64,000 bases of DNA from positions 1 through 64,000 of the forward strand of contig QANU01020160.1 in assembly GCA_003254905.1 (NCBI GenBank), written 5' to 3'. Below the pieces are notes generated by a model, which searched no databases, was not told the DNA's origin, and saw nothing but the letters and a program-made list of their open reading frames with translations. Shown here piece by piece: positions 36,076 through 48,100 of this stretch; position 1 is the stretch's first letter; every line of letters starts with the position of its first letter. The translations under genes and the position numbers were made by a program. This stretch comes from Nissolia schottii. Taxonomy: Eukaryota; Streptophyta; Magnoliopsida; Fabales; Fabaceae.

Positions 36076-37590
36076 TGTTATGTATTATATTTTAGTACTT
36101 TACAAGTTAAAATAATAATCTTTTTGCTTTTTTAATTCATATATTAACAAAACAGTTTTCCCTATTTTGCAACAAATTCATAAAAAAAGAAAAAGATGGA
36201 TACTGTAGGATAAAATGATGAATATTACAGATTAAAAAGCCCCAAAGAGAAAGAGGCAAGGAACAAAAGGAAAGACAAGACAAAAACAAGCAAAAAAGGG
36301 AAGCAGAAGAGCAGACCGCTCAGTGGGGGTCCAAGGTCGCTCAACGGTACCTTACTTCAAAGTGAAGTAACTTGAGGAGGAAGCAAGCTCTGCAAGCCAC
36401 CCTGCAGCCGCACTGACACCGCTTAGCGCTCTGTACGCCACTCAACGGGGATAGGATAATGTCAGAGCAAAGCCACCTTTTAGAATTGAGAAGACTTCAC
36501 CACGAAGAAAGCTGCTCCACTCAGCGAAGCCCTGAGGCCGCTGAGCGGCCTTCGAAGAATTTGGCCTATAAATAGAGGCCTCAGGAGCAGCATTCAGGGG
36601 CATTCCTTCCTACACAGAATCCCTTCTTCCTCATTTTCTCTATCATTGTAGAATCTTAAGAGCATTGTTTCAAGCAACAAAGAGGAGGCCAGGCTAGGAG
36701 GCAAGAGAGATCAAGAAGCACGGTGATCCTTGTCATGACTGCTTGAGAACGTGTTCTGGTGAGTGGTCTTTACCTTGCCTCCATGATCCTCTCTTGTAAG
36801 ATAATTTTGTAATCTTCTTGTTGTTGGGATTTTGATCAATGTTATAGCCTAATTGTATCCATGCTACTTTTTGTATGAATGAATATATCTGATTCGTTGA
36901 TTTACATGACTTGGTTTGTGCCTAATGCTAGCTATAAGTTCAGCTAATTGAATGTTGTTTTGTAACTTAATGTTGGGAGTGAAAGATACAGTATTAAGTG
37001 GGAATCAATTCAATGTTTAATCTGGTTAACTAAGGCTTGAATCTAAACCTAATTGTCGCGAGTGAAAACTGCTTCAGTAAGGTTGAACTTAAACTATTTC
37101 ATCTAATAAACTTAATTACTAGAAAAGAATTAGGATTATTAGTCGCTTTAACATCTGAATTAATGTTGGTTTACTTTGTTAAATTGTGCAAGAAATTGAC
37201 AGACTAATAAAGCAAACCTAATCATCTTATCATGCTTGAGAAAGATGTTTAAGATACGACCTGGTGGCGAAAAATCAAAGGAAAGATAATTCATTTGCAT
37301 TAAGTTATGAATACAAGAAACTATACATGATACAAAACCAAACAAGCTTCCTAACCTACCTCTGATTTGTTGTCATTTTATCTTGTATTTATTTTTCTTT
37401 CCTGTCTCTATTTTGAAATCAATTCCAAACCATCTACTCTATTGTTTAAATTAACAAACTCAAGAATGGCATTTACCAACTCCCTGTGGAGACGACTATA
37501 CCCGACTATACTGCAATTGGATTCCTTGAGGATTTGAAAGCTGTAAAGACGGATATAAAACAACGAGGGTTTAAAAGTAAGCTTTTAACA
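36076..37590 (+). repeat. 3' LTR of element B
   Basis: It begins TGTTATGTATT and ends GCTTTTAACA, about 1515 bp. CGCTCAGCG-like motifs lie at 36315-36550, followed by GGCCTATAAATAGAGG at about 36562. Its 3' part matches the element D LTR, not the element A LTR. Confidence 0.75.
36315..36552 (+). promoter_or_regulatory. Near-palindrome sites in the element B LTR
   Basis: ACCGCTCAGTGGG, CACTCAGCGAAG, CCGCTGAGCGGCC and several weaker copies lie upstream of the TATA box. Similar sites also occur at 33098-33180, within the internal region. Confidence 0.4.
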
Positions 37591-38746
37591 AAATGCACAT
37601 GAACAAACAATATTAAGCAAATGAACAAATAACACAAACTTATTAAACAAACCTTTAGGCACAACTAAACAATCAAACTAGCAACACTAAACACACATCA
37701 AGACACACATAAAATAAACACAGAAAAGTAAAATAAACAAATACATTCATACGATTGAGCAAACATTTAAAAATGATTAAACAAACTAAAAAAACCCACA
37801 TCCAAATCATCAGTAGTAAACCCCTACTCATTTCCCCCAAATCATACAATGCTGTTCTCACTAAACAAACCCAACCCACACCCAAATCATTAAGAAAACC
37901 CCCCATTTATTTTTCTTAATTCTACATTTTTGTTCTCACTAAACAAACAATTTTTTTTTTCTATTTTAACAAACTTAATCCCTAAAATAGTAATTTTTTA
38001 AAATATCAAAAACAAATCCTCTTACATCGCCACTATTCAAAGTTGTTCTTCCATCATCGTTGTCTTAAGTGGGTGGTCTTTGGAGTCAGAGTCGAAGTTG
38101 AAGTCGCTGCTCCTTCTTGTCCGTCGCGGTTTCGTCATGAGTAAGATGTGAATGAGTTTTGGTTTGGTTTGAATTGGGGAAGAGAGGCGAGTGTGTGTGT
38201 TACGCGATTTCTTTTAAGTGATGAGTGAAACTGAGCGACTGGATAAACAGTGAGAGCGAATTATGTGTGGGTATGGGCCAATCTGTATAAATGTGCATGT
38301 TGGTGATACGGTGACAACAATTTTGTTGTACACCTAGCACTATTGCTACAAAAAATAATAAGTTTTTTTGTGTTTACTACTTTCAATACATCAGAGATTT
38401 AAAATTCTTACTTTTCAATACAACACTTCTAATGTCCTTAGACCTTTTCCCTGTCATTTATGAGGATTGACTCATTCTGCTTTCACTCCTAAATATAGTA
38501 CATATTTATAATTTATAATCTATATTAACTAAATATTTGAGTTTCTTCCATCTCAACTTTTTTGGAGGAAAATTTCATACCATAGATCAGTAAATTTTTT
38601 TCATTATACCGCAAAAAAATAAATACTATCAATTTTTTTCATAAACAAATTATCTAAATTTTGATATGTTTTATACAAAATTACTTTCCTATACTTAAAA
38701 AATAATTCTTAAATTTTATATGTTTAAATCTATTATAAATAAATGT
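37591..38746. other. Intergenic DNA upstream of NRPA1
   Basis: There is no clear gene. A short minus-strand frame around 38137-38035 starts MTKPRRTRRSSDFNFDSD in GC-richer sequence. It is only about 33 codons long and could be a decayed first exon. TGGGCC at 38274 is isolated. Confidence 0.35.

Positions 38747-38779
<33 letters not shown>
38747..38779. repeat. (AT)n microsatellite
   Basis: A short ACAC run passes into about 12 AT units. Confidence 0.9.
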
Positions 38780-38821
38780 AAAGTCCCATAATATAAAAAA
38801 ATAAAAAGGATTAAAGTTCTT

Positions 38822-38830
38822 AAACCCTAA
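38822..38830 (+). promoter_or_regulatory. Telo-box upstream of NRPA1
   Basis: AAACCCTAA lies about 300 bp before the NRPA1 start codon. Telo-boxes are known from promoters of plant ribosome-biogenesis genes, which fits a subunit of RNA polymerase I. The transcription start is not known. Confidence 0.45.
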
Positions 38831-39129
38831 GTCGATACCCTATTTCCCTCGCTTCTTCTTCTCAACTTTCTGCGTCGCCGTTTGCCGCTGCTTCCCCTCA
38901 AGTCGCCGCCTCTTGCAGAAGAAATAGAGAAGCCATAAGTGCAGAAAAACCTTGCCTGATTACGAGGCTGCGGTGGTTGCGATTCTCATTGAGCCGCACA
39001 GGATATTATGTGCTCCATCTGCGTTTATCTCCCTGAGAACTGAACTGTATCTGTGTTTCTCTCTCGCAGTTGCAGAACCTTGAGCAGCACCGAACGTAGT
39101 GCGTGACGTCATAACTCTTGCCTCAAGTC

Positions 39130-42100
39130 ATGGTTAACGCGACCGAGGTATCCCGCAACCTCTTCTTCATCTTTGCTACCTCTTTCACTGTTTGTAACGA
39201 GAGCTTGCCCATACTTGCGTAAATCTGAACCTGGTAACAGCGTTTTTTTTTTTATTATTTAGTTATTTATTCATTTATTTTGTCAGGGTGCAACGAATTC
39301 TGTTGAGGCGGTTGCCTTTAGTTTCTTCTCTGATGAAGAGATAAGGAAGAGCAGCCGCGTGAAGATTACGAACCCTCAATTGCTTGATGATCTTGAGAGC
39401 CCCGTTCCTGGTGGATTGTATGATCCTGCTTTGGGCCCACTTGACGAGAAGTCCATGTATGTTGAGCATATGAAGTTTGTTGTTTCTACTTCTTACTATT
39501 AAATTGAGTATGAGAATCCACTTTTTGGCCTATAACAGTTTATGGGCATTTCATTAGGACGCTTTTGAGGAGTCTTAATTCATACTTCTACTTCACGTTT
39601 TATGTTTGTGTGCTGGAAGTTTTGACTTCGTAGCTGCTATTATTAATAATTTCATATTTTTGTAGTAGTGTTCATGGTTATCAAACTCTAGAGTTAATTC
39701 GCTTAGCAACTCGGATCTGGGTAAACTCGGATAAACACTCAGGATAAACTCACGAGTTCACTATTTTAGTAAAAATTTATACTCTCAAGCCCCAAAACAT
39801 AATATTTCCCAAAGATCACTTTTAATTAAGATTACTAAATAGAATATCTTGACATCTTGACTTATGTTGAGTTGATTTATAACATTGTGAAGTTTTAATA
39901 TGTTATTTTTTATGCAATTTTAATTTATTTATTGTACTTTATGTCTTATGTTTGCCTAATTATGACCTGGAAATGAAATTTTGACTTGTATTTTGCTTTA
40001 TTATAATTTTAATATATTATATTAATGTATTGTAAATATTTTTTATTAATATTTTTATAATAAGTAAACTTACGAGTTTATGATTTGAGTTTACTTATAC
40101 GTAAACTCGTGAGTTTGACCACCTTGGTAGTGTTGCTAAAACTTTTGACTTTATAATTGCTATTTTTAATAATTTCATATCTTGTGCAAGTGTTGCAAGA
40201 AATTTTAACTTCTTAGCCTCTACTATGGGAGAGGGTTGTCTTTGTGGAATTGTTGAGTTGATGGATTTGAAAGCTCTTAGCTAATTAGTCAAAAAGTATA
40301 TTACCATATGATGCCTAACATTTTTGTGTTTGGATTTAAAATTTAGATCTTACTATAGCCTCCAACCGGCAACCATAGAATTTAGTTTTTTGCATAGCTT
40401 TGCGGAGATAATATTCGGGCGATAAGATTCAGTGGAGCAGTAACTGATTGTTTTCTGATAACTAGAGATGTTAATTTGATGTTGTATTGACATTGCATAA
40501 CTTGATCTTGAGATAGGTGATTGATATATCTCTTTTCCTTGATGCAGCTGTAAATCATGTGGTCAAACATCTAAACATTGCCCTGGTCATTTTGGCCATA
40601 TAGAGCTCGTTTCCCCTGTCTACAACCCTTTGATGTTCAAATTTGTTGGCAGTATTTTACAAAAGACTTGTTTCACTTGCCATCATTTTCAGGCTAGTAG
40701 GCAAGAGGTAAATACACATTGATCTAGTAATAATATTAGAAAGCTTTCATAACTAGTAATCTTATGTGTAGTTTCCATAAGCTTGTGCTTTTTATAAGAT
40801 ATTTATGCATTTCTGAGTCATTATTCATATAGTGTTGTGTTGATTTAAGGTGGACACATACTCATCGCAATTGGAGCTTATTATGAAAGGGGATATTATT
40901 AGGGCTAAAAATTTGAATTCATCTGAGCAAGCTGAACCCTTGTGTCCAAGTGACGGTGATGAGAGCCAGTGTTGTAGTGCTGAACAACTGGGAGGAAATT
41001 GGACCTCTCTTCAGTTTAGTGAGGCAATGTCTGTTATAAGGAAGTTTCTGACGCGGAAATATAGCAAGTGTCAGAATTGTGGAGCCATCAATCCTAGAAT
41101 CACTAAACCAATGTTTGGATGGTTCCGTGCGGTAAGTTCTGTTTTTTGCTTACTAATTTTTTTCAGTAATTAAAATAGTGTAAAGATTTAAATAATATTT
41201 CCTGTCTATGCTAGCACTAGTTGGTTACCATAGGTTGCTTTGAGTTACCCACACTTTCCATTCTCTCTCTTTTTTTCCTGGGTTGGTTGTGTGACTTACA
41301 ATTTTACCCTTGTGGCCACAAAGTCTTTTAGAACATAAATTTGAACGAGGAACTGATATTAATATGTTCTCGTACCCTTGTATGATTTGTTTACATGGTA
41401 CCAATGCACTATATTTTATTTTCAACATTGTATACATTTGGGCTATACTTTGATTTACTTTGCTGACTGTTTGTTGTATTTCTCAGCTGGCATTATTATT
41501 CTTTTATTACTTGATTTCGCTCTTCCCCTTGTTTGATTTGGTTTTAGGTTCCTGTTCACTTTATTTCCTTTACTTTTTATTGGGCTATACATTGATTTAT
41601 TTGGAGACTAGTTTTCTTTTGAGTCTATGGTAAAGAGGTGCATTGTGATCTTTTTTTTATATGTAAAGTTCTGGTTGACTGTTTGATGCTGTGCATATTT
41701 GTTGGCTTTTGTTGCATTTGGTTAGAACAAAACTCTCACACCTTCAGTGACAAATTCTCAAACAAGCAAGTTTTGTGGGATAGGGTTAGGTGTTTGGCCT
41801 TAAGTGTAAAGCTCATAATCTTTTTAGAGCATTTCTCCCCTCAGATACACTGAGGGATTGGAGACCTTTACTTCATTGTTAGTTGTTTCTTGTTTTGTTC
41901 TTGTTTCTGTAAATAGGTTCCCTTGTCCTCCTATTGTTTGTATTTCTCTTCGCTTCTTCTCAATGAAATTCTTTATTCCAAAAAAATATTTGTTGACTTG
42001 TTCTCTATTGCATGATATTGATCATGTTTGCAAAATGCAAATTGCAATAGTTTGTAGCGTGCACCATTCATGCTCCTCCTTCTTGTTTTCGTTTGTTGCT

Positions 42101-45100
42101 AACAGTTTCAAATATGAAAAGAAAAAGGTTCTGGAATTAGTGGTTAGACTTTTGTTTTTAAGAAATGGAGGTAATGACTTAGTGAGTTTAAAATCTGAAT
42201 CCTTCAGAATCTTTATATCTAACAAATATTAAATGTTTGAAGAAGTATTAATGTTTCCTTCCACAGGACGCAATGTCATTTCCATACATGTTTGTGTTTT
42301 TAGCTGCTTTACTAATTCTTCATTTTCTTTTTCTTTCCTTTCTCCTTTCTGGGTTTCCGGTTGATGGGTCTAGGTTGCTCTGTCTGCTGAACAAGCTAGA
42401 GCGAATGTCATTAAAGCTGATGGTGCGTTCATGGAAAATGACTCTATAAATGATGATATTTCTTTAGGAAATGGGGATACTACAGATGGAGAGGATATCA
42501 CCTCTGTTGAGACCAAGAAAAGTGCCGCAAAAATGCAAAAATTGTCTTACATGATTGCTGAGCAAAATAAACTTTCTGGAGATTTGTTCCCATCAGCGGT
42601 TAGTTTATTGCAAACATTGGCATACTGAGTGTCATTTTATAATTTTTTTATTTGCCAAGGTAAAACTTGAGCTTGATATCGAAATGTTTAATATATATGT
42701 ATATATGTATGTGTGTGTGTATATATATATTAGTTGCTGTCGGAAGATTTTTATGGTCATTTCATTTAATTCTAGTCACAATACAGGTTAAAAGTATGCT
42801 AGGGCTTTTGTGGAAAAACGAGGCTCGGCTTTGTTCTTATATTAGTGATATTCAAGATCAAGGGTTCGGAAAGAAAGCAGGTCACTCTATGTTCTTTCTA
42901 GAGAACATTTTTGTTCCACCAATAAAATTCCGACCGCCAACTAAAGGAGGTGATGATGTAAGTATGACCAAGGAAAACTGTTGACAATGATTTACTGGAA
43001 GCTATGTATCATTGTTGTGAGAATATACTTGATGCAATTTTTAGTTAAAAAAGTCTTTTCATGAGGATAGATAAATGCGGGAGATGAACTTAATGGATAT
43101 TACTTAATTAGGACTTAGGATTTTCATATTAGTTTAGTGTTCTTTCTACCTGTTTTCTTTTTCTATCTTCTTGTGATGATACCTTATCCTCTTTCTTTGT
43201 ACTCTTCTCTTTCTGCTTAAAAAGTTAATTTCTCTATAAAAAAATATAATTTATTGTTCTTTCTCTCCCTTTTTAATTGCTTCTGCTGTGGAATATGTGT
43301 TGCATTCTGTTAGGTGGTTCTGAGCACAAGGTATAGGGTTGGGAAAGTTTTCAGTATTTAAAAATCTTGAGATATATTTAGGAAAAATGTGATTTTGAAA
43401 TAGATTACAGATATAGATAGATTAGAAGAAAAGGTTTTGTTGTTTGAAAATGAGGTTGTCGTGAGAGTCATTTTTAGGAATGAATTTTGGTTAGTTCCAT
43501 TGTTGTTAAACATTGGAGTTAACGCTTACACTTTTACAAGTTTAAGTAAAATTATATTGAGTAAACTTTCAATTCTACTAATGATTTTTCAAGGTTAAAT
43601 TTATATTTGATTTTGCCCTTAAAATGTAAAATATAGGTCAATGTTGTTGGGTAATTCATTTGACCTGTTTTTCTTAAGCTAAATTTGTGTATTTATTATT
43701 ATTTAATTATAGTGTCTGACTAGAAAATAAAATATGTATTATGTATGGAATAAAGTTTAAGTCATGTATTGAAATATATTTTATGATATTTCTTTTATTT
43801 GTTCTGTGATAAAGTTAAAATTGTTCAGTATTAATTTAAAATATACTATTTAAGTATAAATATCAATCTCAAGAAAATGTACATCATAGCTATATAACTG
43901 GCAATGCTCTATGGTAGTCAAGCGTGAATAATGTCTGTGTATGCATACATATATATATATATATAATAATATGTATAGAATAAAGACCTACTTCAAATCT
44001 TAAATAAAAACTTATGTGAGCCATCTATATAAGCTTTGGGGAATACCAACATTAAAAAATAAATATATAATTAAAAAAAAAGCTTTATGTAAATCTTTCT
44101 TAACCTCCAAAACAAGGACTAACTTCAAATCTTAAATAAAAATATACGTAAGACATCTTTTTCCTTTTGTGCCCTCATATTTGATTCTCCTCGTTGCTTG
44201 GTTCTTCTTTGTAGTGCAGGTCTTTTTGTTAAAAATCCATGACATGCTTAACCCACAGACTAACCAACTTTTAAGAATGAAGTAGTTGTGGATCTTGTAA
44301 TCTACTTAAACTTCTCTCTTTGACCAGACTTTGTTAGTAGCCTTTCTGCGTTTCGACAAAGGAGAATTCCTTCTTCAACAAGAATCTTAACCTCTGTTCA
44401 ACATGAATCTTAACCGCTAGATCTTCTTAAAATATTAATCTTGTCTTTTTTTTGGAATATGGCTTGGATATAACATATTGCAGACATTTGGATTTATCCC
44501 CCAAAAAAAAAAAAAATATTGCAGACAATTGTATAGCTATTGTTTGTTATTCCATTAATTTTTTTCTGAATGCTTGACTATTCTTTAATCTCACATTCAC
44601 TTCAATTACTTGGACTTTTGTAGGTGATGGAGCACCCTCAAACTGTTTTGTTGGTTAAGGTTTTACAGTCTAACATATTGTTAGGAAATGCTCATTTGAA
44701 CAAGTCAGATGCCTCGAACATTCTAAAAAGTTGGAGGGATCTTCAGCAATCTGTAAATGTGCTCTTTGACAATAAAACTGCTGGTGAGGGTTTCTTTTGG
44801 TTTTGTATTGTTATTTTGTGGGAATGGTAAAATGTGGGGGCTGGCTGTAGCTGGATAATATACGTGTTTTTATAAATTTAATGTGATAAAATGTTTGTTA
44901 AGGAATCTCTTTTTTCCTTTTTTGATAAACGAACAAATATAATTATAGAAATGGAACAAAGATCTACGTGAGTACAATATAAGGTAATCCTCAGAAATAA
45001 GAAGGCTGCAATGCGTTACAAAAATGAAGTTGTCAGTCCTTAATTTTTTTGTTTTTTGGGATAAAAGAAATTTATTTAGACGGAGAAAGGAAGGGTACAA

Positions 45101-48100
45101 AGATATAAGAGGACAAGAAATCCTCATTATAAAAACTAAAGCTAACGGAAGAGGGAAAAAAACATCAATAAAGCAAAGCTTTCAAATCTCTAAACATGTT
45201 TGAGAGAAAAATCACGTTTAGAAGGTCATGAACTCTAGACCAAATGGAGGCTAAACACCTAATATTATCCCATAGAATTTGCTTGTCCGAAAATCTGTCA
45301 TTAAGAATATGAGAATTATGCTCCAACCAAATGCATCAGATAGTGGCATAGACTGCACATTGCTTGCCACAAGAATTTGTCTTCCTTCTTTTTCCGAAAA
45401 TCCATAAAGCTAGTCAACCAGAATGTGGATCACTTGATAAGTATGTCAATATGTGTCTATTTTAAATATCTTGCTACATAGAATTATCTTTACTGCATGC
45501 TTGGTCTAGGCCAAAGAGATGTGGCTACTGGAATTTGTCAGTTGTTGGAGAAGAAGGAAGGCCTCTTCCGCCAAAAAATGATGGGAAAGAGGGTTAACTT
45601 TGCATGCCGCTCTGTCATATCGCCAGATCCTTATTTAGCAGTCAATGAAATTGGGATCCCCCCTTATTTTGCGCTAAGGTTAACGTATCCTGAGGTGAGA
45701 GTTGTAACTACCTATTAGCAATGTGCATATCTGTTATTTTCTGTTTCTGTCATGAATTTCTGGTGTCTGTTTAGTTCAGCAATCTGCCTATACCACGCTT
45801 TCTATACCTTTACATGGCATTGTATCTTATTTACTTTATTTTTTTGCCTCTATTATTTAGGTCTGATGATGTTATACAGATAAACCACCTTTTTCCCTGA
45901 AGAAGCCTATATAATTTGAAGAAGACTAAAAAAATTGAAATTTAAAAGTAGACTAGATTATAATTTGCACACTGCAGAATTTTGGTCTCCTTACCAGTGC
46001 CAGAGCAATTGGAACATAGAGAAATTGCTCCCTAGTGAAGTGAAATCTTTAGAGTTTATCAAGGACACCAACCAATGTGTAGGGTATTATATTGTAACAT
46101 GTTGATAAACAGTTGATAACATTGGTGCTTTGGAATGGTCTAGGTTTATATTGGATTGTGCATGGAATGGGATGGAAAAACACATCTTTTTGACCTCTAA
46201 ATATATAATTTTCTTTTCTGTCCTTAATATTTTTCAGAGAGTGACTCCTTGGAATGTAAAGAATTTAAGGGATGCTGTATTGAATGGTCCGGAAACCCAT
46301 CCAGGTGCCACTCACTATGGTGATAAAGTATCAATAGTCAGGCTTCCTCCAAAAGGGAAGTTGCTTTCTTTGACATCAAGGAAATTACAATCCTCAAGAG
46401 GGGTTATTATGCATCAAGGGAAGATATACGATCATGAATTTGAAGGAAAAGTTGTGTATCGCCACTTGAAGGATGGTGACATTGTGCTTGTCAATCGACA
46501 GGTACCACATTATCTGATGTGGCATGTTATATTAACATATTTCTCATGTCACTGCCTTCTATTCCTTCAGAAGAATATATATTAATTCATTATACAAGAA
46601 AAGAAAAAAAATCTAGCTACTGCATTAGAATGCATTGGTTTGCCTAGCAACCTATGTTCAATTTTTGTTGACTATTTATGCTGGTTTTGGGAAAAGGAAG
46701 CCAAATACTTGTGACTGTGTGCAATGTTTGCTACTGTTTGGTGTATTTGTTTAGAGCACAACTCTCACACCTTCAATGACAATTCTGTCTTTTGTGGGAT
46801 AGAATTAGGCGTTTGACCTCTATTTGATGTAAAACTCTTTAGAGGACTTCCCTCTTATATATGTTAAGAGATTGGAAAGCTCTACTTCATTGTTAGTTGT
46901 TTCTTGTTCTGTTGGATCATTTGTCACTCAATCTTTTCTTCTTTTCTCCATAAAATTCTTCTTTTATCCCCAAAAAAGGACAATTACATTAGAATGCTAG
47001 ATGTATGGCGATCGAATATTCTCATTTACCATTTGAAAGTGCCAAGTTGCGTGCTTCTTTAATTTCTTTTCTTGGATAAATTTCAGTCTTTCTTAAGTAA
47101 CACATAATTGTACTGATTAACTTGGTACATTATGCGACAACTAACATGTATACATATTTTACCTTCTGGTTTGAATTGAGCTTTATATTCTGCTGCAGCC
47201 TACATGTATATGTATTTTACATTCATGTTTGAATTGAGCTTTATATTTTGCTGCAGCCTACACTTCATAAACCTAGTATAATGGCACATGTAGTCCGTGT
47301 TCTAAAGGGGGAGAAAACACTGCGCATGCACTATGCAAACTGTAGGTAATATGTAATTTTAGTTTCCTTGAGCTTGGTGTGATTGTGGTAAATTATTTAT
47401 TAGTTTGACTATATTTGAAAACTCACATGGACAAGGTATTATAGGGATTTTACTTTGATGTGGTCAATAACTTCTTCCCCCATCATGATCGCAGTACTTA
47501 CAATGCTGATTTTGATGGTGATGAGATTAATGTTCATTTCCCACAAGATGAAATTTCTCGTGCTGAAGCTTACAATATTGTAAATGCCAACAACCAATAT
47601 GTGAAGCCTACCAGTGGTGATCCAATCAGAGCCTTAATTCAGGTATTTGCATAAGTAATTTAGAAAAGGTGACCTGGTAAATGAAGACCCCACTGTTTTG
47701 GGGTCAGGAGAGAGTTATATGCATGCAGCCTGACCCAGTAACCACCAGGTCACAAGGAACCAGCCTTAACGTTGAGTCTCACCCACCCTCTAGTTGCATA
47801 TAATGCACATCATTTACATATAACACATTATTTACATAAGAAGCTTTTATTTTTTTCCTGAAGTTCTTTCCTCTCCTTTTGAATAAATTTCCAGGATCAT
47901 ATTGTAAGTGCTGCTCTTCTTACAAAGAAGGATACTTTTTTAAGCTGTGAAGAGTTCAATCAACTTCTTTACAGTTCTGGTGTATCCATGGCTGGACTGG
48001 GCTCATTCCATGGCAAACCTGGGAAGAAAATTTTCATGTCAACATCTGAGAGTGAAATGTTTTTGTTTCCTCCTGCAATATGGAAACCAGAGCCCCTATG

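Larger units (their letters stand above)
26111..37590 (+). mobile_element. Athila-like Ty3/gypsy element, 5'-truncated (element B)
   Basis: It starts inside gag and has no 5' LTR or PBS. In order it has a gag remnant (26111-26760), protease (about 26880-27420), RT (about 27960-28800), RNase H (split by a solo LTR), integrase (about 31080-32000), an ATHILA-type second ORF region (about 33335-34600), a non-coding 3' region, a polypurine tract GTTAGGGGGAG (about 36064-36074) and a 3' LTR (36076-37590). It is broken, with several interruptions as well as the 5' loss and the inserted LTR. Its age cannot be taken from LTR pairs because only one LTR remains. Confidence 0.9.

Noticed and set aside
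38274-38279. TGGGCC as a site II element of NRPA1
   Set aside because: It lies about 850 bp from the start codon, is single, and a microsatellite lies between.
47199-47256. Extra NRPA1 exon sequence between the two acceptor copies
   Set aside because: Including it breaks the reading frame; the phase is correct only from 47257.
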